Positions 6,893 to 14,858 of a DNA stretch of 14,858 nucleotides are shown here, one piece after another. Every line of letters starts with the position of its first letter. Position 1 is the first letter of the stretch. The notes beneath the pieces are model-generated. The model was not told the origin of the DNA, made no database searches, and saw only the letters and a program-made list of their open reading frames with translations. The stretch is from an uncultured Finegoldia sp. (GTDB taxonomy: Bacteria > Bacillota > Clostridia > Tissierellales > Peptoniphilaceae). The position numbers and the translations under genes were made by a program. Location: the NCBI RefSeq assembly GCF_900766215.1, contig NZ_CAAFUQ010000031.1, positions 1 through 14,858 on the forward strand, in the 5' to 3' direction.

Positions 6893-7939
6893 TTGAATGA
6901 AAATTTAACACAAAGAAAATTTAATATCTTACTCGCTATTATAGACAATTATATAAAGACTGCTCAGCCAATAGGATCTCGAGTTTTATCAAAGAATTAT
7001 AATATAGGTTTCAGTCCAGCAACTATCAGAAATGAAATGAGCGACTTAGGAGATTTGGGATATTTAGTTCAATCTCATATTTCATCAGGAAGAATTCCAT
7101 CGCAAAAAGCTTTCAGATTGTATGTGGATTATATTCTAGACAAACTTTATAAAACTGACGACTCTAGTTCTTCATTAATGTCTATAAGAAAACCCTATGA
7201 AAGAATTGTTGAACCAGAGAAATTAATTAAATCTTCTTCTCAATTCATTTCTGAGATAACTCAGTATCCAGTTATTTCTATGTTAAAAAAATCAGATAGG
7301 ATGCATTTATCTCACATAGAGTTACTTCCAATTAGCGAATATAATTATGTTTTATTAACGTTATATGATTCTGGTGATTTAAATCATACTGTGATTTCAT
7401 CAGAACAAGTCATAGAATCAAATGAATTAATTAAGATTAATTTTCTATTGAAGAAACTTTTTTTAGGGAAAAATCTAAATAAAGTTTATAATAATTTAGA
7501 CGAATTTTCTTCAAAATATAAATATAATGATCTTTTTAAAGGTGCAATTACCGATATTATTGAAAATGAAAAAGATAAGTTATCTTCAATGTATGTATCT
7601 GTTGAAGGTTTATCAAATATTTTCAAATATAGTGAATACAGCGACTTAGACAAAGTCAAAAGCATAATAGAATACCTTGAAGACAAAGACAAAATAGTGA
7701 ATATTTTGAATTCTTCAGATAATTTCTTGGACATTAAAGTAGGAAATGAAAATAATGAACAATCACTTGTTGAAAACACAATCATTAAGAGTTCTTATTT
7801 CTTCAATAAAAATAACATAGGTGTTATAGCTATTGTTGCTCCTATGAGAATGAATTATGAGCTTTCGATAGAAGCTATGTTTAAATTATCTAGAAGAATT
7901 AATGGATTAATTATTAGGGGGGATTATTATGAAAGATAA
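6893..7939 (+). CDS. hrcA: Heat-inducible transcription repressor HrcA
   Basis: DNA-binding repressor of class I heat-shock genes that recognises CIRCE and needs the GroE chaperonin for activity in Bacillus. The N-terminal winged-helix part contains SPATIRNEMSDLGDLGYL (41-58), the family signature, followed by SSGRIP (64-69). The C-terminal dimerisation part ends with IAIVAPMRMNYELS, close to the family's VIGPTRMNY. Length 348 is normal. It starts with TTG, supported by a strong ribosome-binding site and the conserved LTQRKFNIL beginning. It is first in an operon with a consensus promoter and CIRCE-like operator upstream, so autorepression is expected. It overlaps grpE by 11 bases. Confidence 0.97.
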   Translation: MNENLTQRKFNILLAIIDNYIKTAQPIGSRVLSKNYNIGFSPATIRNEMSDLGDLGYLVQSHISSGRIPSQKAFRLYVDYILDKLYKTDDSSSSLMSIRKPYERIVEPEKLIKSSSQFISEITQYPVISMLKKSDRMHLSHIELLPISEYNYVLLTLYDSGDLNHTVISSEQVIESNELIKINFLLKKLFLGKNLNKVYNNLDEFSSKYKYNDLFKGAITDIIENEKDKLSSMYVSVEGLSNIFKYSEYSDLDKVKSIIEYLEDKDKIVNILNSSDNFLDIKVGNENNEQSLVENTIIKSSYFFNKNNIGVIAIVAPMRMNYELSIEAMFKLSRRINGLIIRGDYYER

Positions 7940-8489
7940 TGAAGAAAATTTGAAACAAAGTCAATCTTCTGAAGAGTTAAAAAACGAAGATCAAAACTTG
8001 GAAAAAGAAGATTTAAATAAAAACGAAAATGAGTCAATAAAAGAAGAAGTTGATAATGATAATGATGAAGTTGTAAATACTGAAATAGAGGATTTAAAAG
8101 ACTCTTTAAAAAGATTACAAGCGGATTTTATCAATTATAAGAATAGAACAAATAGAGAAAGACAACAGTCTATTGAATTAGCCAACGAATCTTTAATTTT
8201 GAAAATTCTACCTGTAATAGATGATTTAGATAGAGCTATTGATAGTAAGGAAGAAAAAGATGAGTTCTCTAGCGGTGTTGAATTAATTAGAGACAACCTA
8301 CTATTATCACTAAAAGATTTCGGGTTGGAAGAAGTAGATTGTTCAGATAAATTTGATCCAAATTACCATCATGCAGTTATTACTGAAGATAGTGATAAGG
8401 GTTCAGATATGATAATAGAAGTATTCCAAAAAGGATACATTTTGAATAACAAATGCATCAGACCTGCAATGGTCAAAGTTAGTAAATAA
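7929..8489 (+). CDS. grpE: Nucleotide exchange factor GrpE
   Basis: Co-chaperone that releases ADP from DnaK. The 186 residues divide into an acidic, Asn/Lys/Glu-rich and probably disordered N-terminus (1-50), a long coiled-coil helix with the signature LQADFINYKNR (63-73), and a C-terminal beta domain that includes FDPNYHHAV and ends VRPAMVKV-like as IRPAMVKVSK. Length is usual for Firmicutes. The ATG overlaps the hrcA end and is preceded by AGGGGGG (7916-7922), so it is co-expressed with hrcA under HrcA control. Confidence 0.96.
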   Translation: MKDNEENLKQSQSSEELKNEDQNLEKEDLNKNENESIKEEVDNDNDEVVNTEIEDLKDSLKRLQADFINYKNRTNRERQQSIELANESLILKILPVIDDLDRAIDSKEEKDEFSSGVELIRDNLLLSLKDFGLEEVDCSDKFDPNYHHAVITEDSDKGSDMIIEVFQKGYILNNKCIRPAMVKVSK

Positions 8490-8531
8490 GAATTTCAAAT
8501 ATAGATAAAAATCTAAAAGGAGGATTTTATA

Positions 8532-10358
8532 ATGAGTAAAGTAATAGGTATTGATTTAGGTACAACAAATTCAGCAGTAGCAGTTATGGAAGGTGGAGAA
8601 TCTGTTATAGTTCCTAACTCTGAAGGTAATAGAACTACTCCATCAATCGTAGCATTTACTAAAGATGGTGAAAGATTAGTTGGTGAAACAGCAAAAAGAC
8701 AAGCAATTACAAATCCAGACAGAACAATCACATCAATTAAAAGAGAAATGGGTACTGAATACAAAGTAAACATTGATGGTAAAGATTATTCTCCAGAAGA
8801 AATTTCAGCAATGATATTGCAAAAATTAAAAGCTGACACTGAAAGTTATTTAGGAGAAGAAGTTACAGAAGCAGTAATTACTGTTCCAGCTTACTTTACA
8901 GACTCTCAAAGACAAGCAACTAAAAACGCTGGTAAGATTGCTGGATTAAACGTAAAAAGAATAATCAACGAACCAACAGCGGCTGCATTGGCTTATGGTA
9001 TTGATAAAGAAACTGATCAACACAAAGTTATGGTTTATGACTTAGGTGGTGGTACATTCGACGTTTCAATCCTTGAAGTTGGAGATGGCGTATTCGAAGT
9101 ATTAGCTACTCGTGGTAATAACAGACTAGGTGGAGATGATTTTGATGAAAAATTATTAAACTATCTTGCAGATGAATTCATGAAACAAAATGGTGTAGAT
9201 TTAAGAAAAGATGCTACTTCTAAACAAAGACTTAAAGATGCTGCAGAAAATGCTAAAAAAGAATTATCTACTAGGGTTTCTACAAATGTCAACTTACCAT
9301 TCATTTCAGCTGTAAATGGAACACCAGTTCACTTAAACATGGATATTACAAGATCTAAATTTGATGAATTAACATCAGACTTAGTTGAAGAATCTTTAAA
9401 ACCAGTAAGACAAGCTTTACAAGATGCTGGATTAGATCACAGCGATATCGAAAAAGTTTTATTAGTTGGTGGTTCTACAAGAATCCCAGCAGTACAAGAA
9501 GCTGTTAAAAAATTAATAGGTAAAAATCCACAAAAAGATATTAACCCAGATGAATGTGTTGCTATTGGTGCAGCATTACAAGGCGGAGTATTAACTGGTG
9601 AAGTAAAAGATTTATTGTTACTTGATGTTACACCTTTATCATTAGGTATCGAAACTTTAGGTGGAGTATGTACAAAATTAATCGAAAGAAACACTACAAT
9701 CCCAACTAAAAAATCTCAAGTATTTACAACAGCAGCTGACGGTCAAACATCCGTGGAAATCAAAGTGCTACAAGGCGAAAGAGAAATGGCAGCTGACAAT
9801 ACTTTGTTAGGACAATTCAACCTAACTGAAATTCCTGCAGCCCCAAGAGGAGTACCTCAAATTGAAGTAACATTTGATATTGATGCGAATGGTATTGTAA
9901 ACGTAAGTGCTAAAGATTTAGGATCTGGAAAACAACAAGCTATGACAATTACTTCTTCAACTAAAATGAGTGATGAAGAAATCAAGAGAAAAGTTGACGA
10001 AGCAAGTAAGTATGCTGAAGAAGATAAAAACAAAAAAGAAACTATTGAAACAAAGAATAACGCTGAATCTGTAATTTACCAAGTTGAAAAGACAATCAAA
10101 GACTTAGGCGACAAAGTTTCAGAATCCGAAAAATCTGATATCAATTCAAAAGTAGAAGCTTTAAAATCAATCCTAGACTCAGGAGATATCAACGATATTA
10201 AAGCTAAGACAGATGATTTAACTCAAGAAATGTACAAGTTAAGTTCTAAACTATATGAAAACACAGCTCAACAACCAGGAGCTTCACAAGAATCTAAAAA
10301 AGATGATGATGTTGTAGATGCTGATTATGAAGTTGTTGATGACGACGAAAATAAATAA
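8532..10358 (+). CDS. dnaK: Chaperone protein DnaK (Hsp70)
   Basis: ATP-dependent cytoplasmic chaperone working with GrpE and DnaJ. The nucleotide-binding domain has the phosphate-1 loop GIDLGTTNSAV (6-16), the phosphate-2 loop YDLGGGTFDVS (168-178) and the adenosine region VGGSTRIPAV (311-320). The interdomain linker DLLLLDVTPLSLGIET lies at 359-374. A substrate-binding domain and helical lid follow, ending in an acidic tail EVVDDDENK, as expected for bacterial DnaK. The 608 residues are typical of Gram-positive DnaK, which lacks a short insertion of the proteobacterial protein. AAGGAGG (8517-8523) gives a strong start. Codon choice looks slightly less AT-biased than in neighbours, consistent with high expression. 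A strong terminator follows. Confidence 0.99.
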   Translation: MSKVIGIDLGTTNSAVAVMEGGESVIVPNSEGNRTTPSIVAFTKDGERLVGETAKRQAITNPDRTITSIKREMGTEYKVNIDGKDYSPEEISAMILQKLKADTESYLGEEVTEAVITVPAYFTDSQRQATKNAGKIAGLNVKRIINEPTAAALAYGIDKETDQHKVMVYDLGGGTFDVSILEVGDGVFEVLATRGNNRLGGDDFDEKLLNYLADEFMKQNGVDLRKDATSKQRLKDAAENAKKELSTRVSTNVNLPFISAVNGTPVHLNMDITRSKFDELTSDLVEESLKPVRQALQDAGLDHSDIEKVLLVGGSTRIPAVQEAVKKLIGKNPQKDINPDECVAIGAALQGGVLTGEVKDLLLLDVTPLSLGIETLGGVCTKLIERNTTIPTKKSQVFTTAADGQTSVEIKVLQGEREMAADNTLLGQFNLTEIPAAPRGVPQIEVTFDIDANGIVNVSAKDLGSGKQQAMTITSSTKMSDEEIKRKVDEASKYAEEDKNKKETIETKNNAESVIYQVEKTIKDLGDKVSESEKSDINSKVEALKSILDSGDINDIKAKTDDLTQEMYKLSSKLYENTAQQPGASQESKKDDDVVDADYEVVDDDENK

Positions 10359-10377
10359 TAACTAAAAAATCTTAAAA

Positions 10378-10409
10378 AAGGGGTAAAGTTCTTACCCCTT
10401 GATTTTTTT
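10378..10409 (+). terminator. Intrinsic terminator after dnaK
   Basis: AAGGGGTAA (10378-10386) pairs perfectly with TTACCCCTT (10392-10400) around a 5-base loop, followed by GA and seven T (10403-10409). A run of A precedes the stem, so the minus strand also resembles a terminator. It ends the hrcA-grpE-dnaK unit and separates it from dnaJ. Confidence 0.92.
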
Positions 10410-10426
10410 GTATCTTTTAGTAAAAT
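10399..10426 (+). promoter_or_regulatory. Possible weak promoter of dnaJ
   Basis: TTGATT (10399-10404) and TAAAAT (10421-10426) are spaced 16 bases apart, overlapping the end of the dnaK terminator. Both boxes are imperfect. A promoter is expected here because a strong terminator precedes dnaJ, but read-through is an alternative. No CIRCE-like repeat is visible nearby. Confidence 0.35.
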
Positions 10427-10456
10427 AGAAAAGTCAGTAGATTAGGATGGTGAATA

Positions 10457-11575
10457 ATGAAAAATTTGTACGAAGTACTTGAGGTTAATGAAAACGCAAC
10501 TCAAGAAGAAATAAAAAAATCATATAGAAAATTAGCAAAAAAATATCATCCAGATATAAACAGTGGTGATCCTGAAGCTGAAAATAAATTTAAAGAAATT
10601 AACGGAGCATATGAGGTTTTAGGTGATAAAGAAAAAAGAAAAAAATACGATATGTACGGAGATAGAATATTTGATCAAGGATCAGGTGGAGGATTTTCAG
10701 ATATCGGTGATATATTTGGTGATTTTTTCGGTGATATATTTGGTGGTTTTAGTTCTAGATCATATTCTAGAAATCCAAATGCCCCTAGAAAAGGCTCTAA
10801 TATTCAAGTTGAACTGGAAATAGATTTTGAAGATTCAATTAACGGTACTAAAAAAGAAATTTCTTATAAGAAAAAGGTAAAATGTCATGTTTGTAATGGC
10901 GATGGAGCAAAGCCAGGAACAAAAAAGAGAAAATGCGATAAATGTAATGGTACTGGGATCATAAACGATACTAAAAGAACACCTTTTGGAATTTTTACAC
11001 AACAATCTGAATGTGATAAATGTCATGGAGAAGGCTATGTAATCGATGAAAAATGTGAAAATTGTAAAGGTAAAGGATACGAAGTTCAAAGAAAAACAAT
11101 AAACATTACTATACCTAAAGGAATAAACAATGGAGCTATCATGAGTGTGAAGGGTGAAGGTAATGATGGCGAAAACAATGGTAGTCCAGGCGACTTATAT
11201 GTTATCATAAAGATTAGAGAACATGAATTTTTCAGAAGAATTAATAATGATATTGTTTTTGATATGCCTATCACATATGCTCAGGCTGTACTTGGTTCAA
11301 AAATTGAAGTTCCAACTTTAGATGGCATAGAAGAATTTGAACTTCCAGAAGGAACTCAACCAAATACAACATTTAAACTTAAATCAAAGGGTGTTCCATA
11401 TTTAAATTCTAATACAAGAGGAGACATATTATTTACTGTTAAAATCATTGTTCCTAAAAAAATAAATAAAGATCAAAAAGAAAAATTGATTGAATTTTCA
11501 GAAAGTATGAATCAAGAATTAAATGTAAATGAAAAGAAATCAATATTTGATAAAATAAAGGATATGTTTGAATAA
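10457..11575 (+). CDS. dnaJ: Chaperone protein DnaJ (Hsp40)
   Basis: Stimulates the ATPase of DnaK and delivers substrates to it. The J domain (1-68) carries the essential HPD at 31-33. A Gly/Phe-rich linker (about 75-100) follows, including a short repeated GDIFG unit. The zinc-binding domain has all four CxxCxGxG motifs: C143/C146, C160/C163, C186/C189 and C200/C203. Two C-terminal beta domains complete a 372-residue class I DnaJ of normal length. A GGTGA ribosome-binding site (10449-10453) precedes the ATG by 3 bases. Its stop overlaps the prmA start (TAATG), so it heads the dnaJ-prmA-rsmE-mtaB unit. A terminator separates it from dnaK. Confidence 0.98.
   Translation: MKNLYEVLEVNENATQEEIKKSYRKLAKKYHPDINSGDPEAENKFKEINGAYEVLGDKEKRKKYDMYGDRIFDQGSGGGFSDIGDIFGDFFGDIFGGFSSRSYSRNPNAPRKGSNIQVELEIDFEDSINGTKKEISYKKKVKCHVCNGDGAKPGTKKRKCDKCNGTGIINDTKRTPFGIFTQQSECDKCHGEGYVIDEKCENCKGKGYEVQRKTINITIPKGINNGAIMSVKGEGNDGENNGSPGDLYVIIKIREHEFFRRINNDIVFDMPITYAQAVLGSKIEVPTLDGIEEFELPEGTQPNTTFKLKSKGVPYLNSNTRGDILFTVKIIVPKKINKDQKEKLIEFSESMNQELNVNEKKSIFDKIKDMFE
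10705..10745 (+). repeat. 17-base direct repeat inside dnaJ Gly/Phe linker
   Basis: CGGTGATATATTTGGTG occurs at 10705-10721 and again at 10729-10745, a period of 24 bases or 8 codons, encoding GDIFGDFFGDIFGG. It is an internal in-frame duplication in the low-complexity linker. Confidence 0.85.
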
Positions 11576-12498
11576 TGGAAAAATGGCTAAGCTTTGATAT
11601 TAAATGTCCAAAAGGATATGACGAAATCATAAGTTCTATACTATACGATTTAGGAATAGAAAATTTACAAATAGATGATTATCAAGATGTTTTAGATTTT
11701 AAGAAAGATCAACCTTATTGGGTGGTAATAGACGACGAAGATTTTACACCACATGATAATGTCATCATTAAAGCTTTTTACGAAGATGATAAAGTAAATT
11801 ATGAAGAAATTGAAGCAAAAATTAATGAATTCTCTATCAATAACAAGATAGATGTTCAAATTAGTAAGAACAAAGAAATTGAAGATATTGACTGGGCTAA
11901 TGAATGGAAAAAGTATTACGAACCATTTTATATTGGCAATATTCTTATAAAACCTAGCTGGATTGAAATAGATGAAACAGATCACACCGTGTTAGAAATT
12001 AATCCGGGAATGGCATTTGGTACAGGACTCCACGAAACAACAAACTTATGTATTGAACAACTTCAACAGCTGCAGCTTGATAATAAGAGTGTTTTAGACA
12101 TTGGTTGTGGATCAGGAATACTTTCTGTAGCTTCTTCAAAATTAGGTGCTAAAGAAGTTTTTGCTACAGATATTGACCCATTAGCTGTAGAAGCAACATT
12201 AGATAATGCAGAACTTAATAAAATATCTAATATCAATGCTGTAGAAGGCTCTCTATTAGATAAAGTTGATAAAAAATACGATGTAGTAATAGCTAATATT
12301 TTATTGAACGTATTAGACATTTTAATTCCAGATTTGCCAAAAGCATTAGAAAAAGATGGAATTTTCATTTGCTCAGGATTGATCAATTCTCAAAGAGATA
12401 AAATTGTAAATATTTTAGAAAAAAACAACCTTGAAATTGTAGAAATATCTGAAAAAGGTGAATGGATTAGCGTAATAAGTAGGTTCAAAAATGTATAG
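11575..12498 (+). CDS. prmA: Ribosomal protein L11 methyltransferase
   Basis: SAM-dependent enzyme that methylates lysines and the N-terminus of ribosomal protein L11. The N-terminal L11-recognition domain (about 1-95) is followed by DIDWANEWKKYY (104-115) and KPSW, the substrate-binding NPGMAFGTGLHETT (143-156), SAM motif I DIGCGSG (175-181), the acidic motif II TDIDPLA, and ANIL (240-243). Length 307 fits. It starts in the TAATG junction with dnaJ and overlaps rsmE by 8 bases, so translational coupling is likely. dnaJ-prmA-rsmE linkage is widespread in Firmicutes. Confidence 0.97.
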   Translation: MEKWLSFDIKCPKGYDEIISSILYDLGIENLQIDDYQDVLDFKKDQPYWVVIDDEDFTPHDNVIIKAFYEDDKVNYEEIEAKINEFSINNKIDVQISKNKEIEDIDWANEWKKYYEPFYIGNILIKPSWIEIDETDHTVLEINPGMAFGTGLHETTNLCIEQLQQLQLDNKSVLDIGCGSGILSVASSKLGAKEVFATDIDPLAVEATLDNAELNKISNINAVEGSLLDKVDKKYDVVIANILLNVLDILIPDLPKALEKDGIFICSGLINSQRDKIVNILEKNNLEIVEISEKGEWISVISRFKNV

Positions 12499-13216
12499 GA
12501 CTTTTCGAAATCCCAAAGATAAGATAGATGATAAAATTATAATAAAAGATGAAGATTATAATCATATCAAAAATTCTTTAAGACTTACAAAAGGTGATTT
12601 GATTCATCAAGTAATTGTAGATACAACTTTTGTAACCGAAATTGAAGATATTACTCCCGATGAAATAATTTGTAAAATAATAGATGAAGATAACATTCAA
12701 TATGAATCTCCTTTGAACATTACTTTGTATCAATGTATCCTTAAATCAGATAAAAATGAGTATATCATACAAAAAGCTACTGAATTGGGAGTAAATAGAA
12801 TTGTATTTGTAGAAACTGAAAGAACTGTTGTCAAATTAGATGAAAAAAAGTGGATTAAAAAAAAGAATAGATTTGAAAAAATCGCACTAGAATCATCTAA
12901 ACAGTCAAAGAGAACATCTATCCCTGAAATAGAAGGACTACTTAATATCCATGAAATATCAAATCAAGATAATAGTTTAAGTTTAGTATTCTATGAAAAT
13001 GAAACAGAAAGCATTCAATCTTTGTTGACTAATTCAAATTATAAAGATATAAATATTTTCATTGGCCCAGAAGGCGGATTATCTGAAGAAAATTTAAATG
13101 TTTTAAAGTCAAAAGGATTTAAATCAGTTTCATTGGGAAACAGAATTTTACGCGCAGATACAGCTCCAATTTGTGCTTTGAGTATTATTCAATATGAATT
13201 AGGAGATATAAAATAA
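12491..13216 (+). CDS. rsmE: 16S rRNA (uracil-1498-N3) methyltransferase
   Basis: SPOUT-class enzyme that methylates U1498 of 16S rRNA in the 30S subunit. An N-terminal PUA-like domain (about 1-70) precedes the knotted SAM-binding domain, which shows KATELGV (95-101), SKQSKR (136-141), the family signature IGPEGGLSEEN (191-201) and the knot motif SLGNRILRADTA (214-225). Length 241 is typical. The ATG lies within the end of prmA, with a modest AGTAGG (12478-12483) ahead, and the stop overlaps the mtaB start (TAATG). Confidence 0.96.
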   Translation: MYRTFRNPKDKIDDKIIIKDEDYNHIKNSLRLTKGDLIHQVIVDTTFVTEIEDITPDEIICKIIDEDNIQYESPLNITLYQCILKSDKNEYIIQKATELGVNRIVFVETERTVVKLDEKKWIKKKNRFEKIALESSKQSKRTSIPEIEGLLNIHEISNQDNSLSLVFYENETESIQSLLTNSNYKDINIFIGPEGGLSEENLNVLKSKGFKSVSLGNRILRADTAPICALSIIQYELGDIK

Positions 13217-14508
13217 TGAAAAAAGTAAAATTTTCAACATTAGGTTGTAAAGTTAATCAATACGAAACAGAAGCAATGGCTGAATTATTTGTGAAAAATG
13301 GTTATGAGATTACAGAAGATTATAATTGCGATGTTTTTGTGCTTAATACATGTACCGTTACAAATTTGTCCGATAGAAAAAGTCGACAACAAATATCTAA
13401 GATTAGATCTGAAAACAGTGATGCAATAATTGCTGTTGTAGGTTGTTACTCTCAAGTTAGTCCTGATGAAATAGAAAACATTGAAGGTGTAAATGTAATT
13501 CTCGGAACAAAATACCGAAAAGAAATCGTAGAACTATGTGAACTAGCAAAATCATCTAATAAAATTATAAACAAGGTCGAAAATATAGGTAAGAATAGAG
13601 AATTTGAAGAATTAACTATAAATACAGAGCATTCTATGACAAGAGCTTATATTAAAATACAAGAAGGTTGTAGTCAATTTTGTTCGTACTGTATAATTCC
13701 TTACGCGAGAGGACCTATACGTTCTAGAAATATTAAAGATATTGTTTTAGAAGCAAAAAGATTAGCAGATAATGGTTTCAAAGAAATTGTACTGACAGGC
13801 ATCCACGTAGCGTCATACGGAAAAGACTTAGAAAATGATGATATTGGTTTAATTGATGTAATAGAAGATATCGGACAAATTGATAAAATAAAGAGAATAA
13901 GATTGAGTTCATTAGAGCCAAGAATTGTCGACAAGCAATTTTTAGATAGATTAAGTAAAGTGGAACAATTTTGTGATCATTTTCATTTATCTTTGCAAAG
14001 CGGTTCTGATTCAATACTTCAATCTATGAATAGAAAATACGATACAGATTTATATGAAAAAACTATCAATTTAATAAGAGAATATTACCCAAATGCTGCA
14101 ATTACTACAGATATAATAGTTGGTTTTCCTGGAGAGACTGATGAAGACTTTGAAAAAACATTAAACTTTGTTGATAAGATTCAATTTTCAAAAATACATG
14201 TGTTTAAATATTCTAACAGAAAAGGCACCGTAGCAAGTAAAATGAAAAATCAAGTATCTGGAGTTGTAAAAAAAGAGAGAAGTAAACTACTAATAGAAAA
14301 ATCAAAATACTATACAGATAAATTTTTAGATAATATGTTAAATCAACCAATAAAAGTATTGTTCGAATCGAAAAACGATGATGGCTACATTAAAGGATAT
14401 ACAACAAATTATATAAGAGTAAAAAGAGAATATAATCCAAATCTTTCAAATAAAATAATAGACGTCATATGTAATAGAAGAGAAAATGAAGAACTTGTGT
14501 GTGAATAA
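13216..14508 (+). CDS. mtaB: tRNA t6A37 methylthiotransferase MtaB
   Basis: Radical SAM enzyme that adds a methylthio group to C2 of t6A at tRNA position 37, strengthening decoding of ANN codons. The N-terminal methylthiotransferase domain has three cluster-binding Cys: C11 in LGCKVNQYE, C46 in NTCTVT and C77 in VGCYSQ. The radical SAM core has C152-x3-C156-x2-C159 (GCSQFCSYC) followed by IPYARGP. A C-terminal TRAM-like RNA-binding stretch runs from about residue 375. Length 430 and the STLGCKVNQYE start favour MtaB over MiaB or RimO, as does the position after rsmE, which matches Bacillus yqeV. It begins in a TAATG junction with AGGAG (13201-13205) upstream. Confidence 0.95.
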   Translation: MKKVKFSTLGCKVNQYETEAMAELFVKNGYEITEDYNCDVFVLNTCTVTNLSDRKSRQQISKIRSENSDAIIAVVGCYSQVSPDEIENIEGVNVILGTKYRKEIVELCELAKSSNKIINKVENIGKNREFEELTINTEHSMTRAYIKIQEGCSQFCSYCIIPYARGPIRSRNIKDIVLEAKRLADNGFKEIVLTGIHVASYGKDLENDDIGLIDVIEDIGQIDKIKRIRLSSLEPRIVDKQFLDRLSKVEQFCDHFHLSLQSGSDSILQSMNRKYDTDLYEKTINLIREYYPNAAITTDIIVGFPGETDEDFEKTLNFVDKIQFSKIHVFKYSNRKGTVASKMKNQVSGVVKKERSKLLIEKSKYYTDKFLDNMLNQPIKVLFESKNDDGYIKGYTTNYIRVKREYNPNLSNKIIDVICNRRENEELVCE

Positions 14509-14537
14509 TTGAAAATTTAAATATTTTTTGGTATAAT
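14509..14537 (+). promoter_or_regulatory. Promoter of the HIT-family gene
   Basis: TTGAAA (14509-14514) starts right after the mtaB stop. TATAAT (14532-14537) follows at 17 bases and is extended by TG at 14529-14530. Transcription should begin around 14541-14546, which places GGAGG (14544-14548) at or next to the 5' end of the messenger. Confidence 0.85.
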
Positions 14538-14554
14538 ATCACCGGAGGCGAGTC

Positions 14555-14858
14555 ATGGACTGTGTATTTTGTAAAATAGTTAATGGAGAAATACCTTCTA
14601 AAAAAATATATGAGGATGATTTGGTATACGCTTTTCACGACATCAATCCTGTTACTCCAGTACATTTTTTAGTTATACCTAAAGAACATATTTCTGGTGC
14701 TAATGATATTGATGAATCAAATTCACAAATAGTTGCTCATATATTTGAAGTAATTGCAAAACTAGCAAAAGAGTTCGATATTGATAAGTCTGGCTATAGA
14801 ATAGTAAATAACTGTGGAGAAGATGGTGGACAAACAGTACATCACATGCATTTTCACG
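14555..14858 (+). CDS. HIT-family nucleotide-binding hydrolase (HinT-like), 3'-partial
   Basis: The first 101 codons of a histidine-triad protein, probably a purine nucleoside phosphoramidase or related hydrolase. It begins MDCVFCKIVNGEIPS, with the zinc-type Cys3/Cys6 pair seen in many HinT proteins, then AFHDINPVTPVHFLVIPK, the typical strand and nucleotide-binding region, and RIVNNCGEDGGQTVHH before the triad. The His triad H97-M-H99-F-H101 is reached just as the window ends, so only the last few residues and the stop (family length about 110-115) are missing. GGAGG (14544-14548) lies 6 bases before the ATG. It has its own promoter and so is separate from mtaB. Confidence 0.93.
   Translation, partial: MDCVFCKIVNGEIPSKKIYEDDLVYAFHDINPVTPVHFLVIPKEHISGANDIDESNSQIVAHIFEVIAKLAKEFDIDKSGYRIVNNCGEDGGQTVHHMHFH

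Noticed and set aside
8502..8515. Small inverted repeat TAGAT-AAAA-ATCTA just before the dnaK ribosome-binding site.
   Set aside because: Only 5 AT-rich pairs; such repeats arise by chance in this base composition. It has no T-run and no known element resembles it.
8513..8773. Open frame on the minus strand across the start of dnaK, and similar minus-strand frames inside lepA, hrcA, dnaK, prmA and mtaB.
   Set aside because: They lie wholly within highly conserved genes, have low-complexity sequence and no convincing ribosome-binding site or family signature; they are shadows of the real genes.
10427..10456. Searched the dnaJ leader for a second CIRCE element.
   Set aside because: No inverted repeat with TTAGCACTC-like arms is present.
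10623..10823. Plus-strand open frame inside dnaJ in another reading frame.
   Set aside because: It overlaps the J domain and Gly/Phe linker of an unmistakable DnaJ and owes its length to the repetitive Gly/Phe coding sequence.
14509..14530. AT-rich partly palindromic stretch after mtaB as a possible terminator.
   Set aside because: No stable stem with GC pairs can be formed, and the bases are better explained as the -35 box and spacer of the next promoter.

Overview
The window is a compact stretch of a low-GC, AT-rich Gram-positive chromosome. Gene content and order are comEC, holA, rpsT (reverse), a lepB-like gene, lepA, hemW, hrcA, grpE, dnaK, dnaJ, prmA, rsmE, mtaB and a HIT-family gene. 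This is the classical Firmicutes heat-shock and translation neighbourhood, also found in Bacillus subtilis. The very AT-rich codon use and the protein sequences suggest an anaerobic Clostridia/Tissierellia member, possibly close to Finegoldia or Peptoniphilus. That placement is an inference from general familiarity and no database was searched. I see no mobile elements, CRISPR arrays, tRNA or rRNA genes, and no gene-free gap longer than about 125 bases.

Layout. Positions 1-2875 hold comEC (probably cut at its 5' end by the window) overlapping holA. A double hairpin at 2866-2928 separates holA from the convergent rpsT (2929-3192, minus strand). Between rpsT and the next gene lie two divergent promoters. 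Rightward from there run the lepB-like gene (3315-3839), lepA and, after a hairpin terminator that abuts its ribosome-binding site, hemW. A consensus promoter followed at once by a degenerate CIRCE operator (6848-6874) starts hrcA-grpE-dnaK, which ends at a strong terminator (10378-10409). dnaJ-prmA-rsmE-mtaB then follow as a tightly overlapping unit, with TAATG junctions at two of the three boundaries. A further good promoter drives the HIT-family gene, which is cut by the right end of the window.

How the genes work together. HrcA should repress its own operon through the CIRCE-like site, controlling the GrpE-DnaK chaperone pair. DnaJ, the co-chaperone, sits beyond a terminator and is grouped with enzymes that modify ribosomal protein L11 (PrmA), 16S rRNA (RsmE) and tRNA (MtaB). 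LepA and ribosomal protein S20 are translation factors, and HolA belongs to the replicative polymerase clamp loader.

The most unusual observation is that the signal-peptidase-I-like protein encoded just before lepA has kept the fold motifs of the family but lost both catalytic residues: Asn40 stands where the nucleophilic Ser belongs and Ala82 where the general-base Lys belongs. It looks like an expressed pseudo-peptidase, not a decayed gene. The rest of the window is ordinary core genome with a few noteworthy regulatory arrangements.
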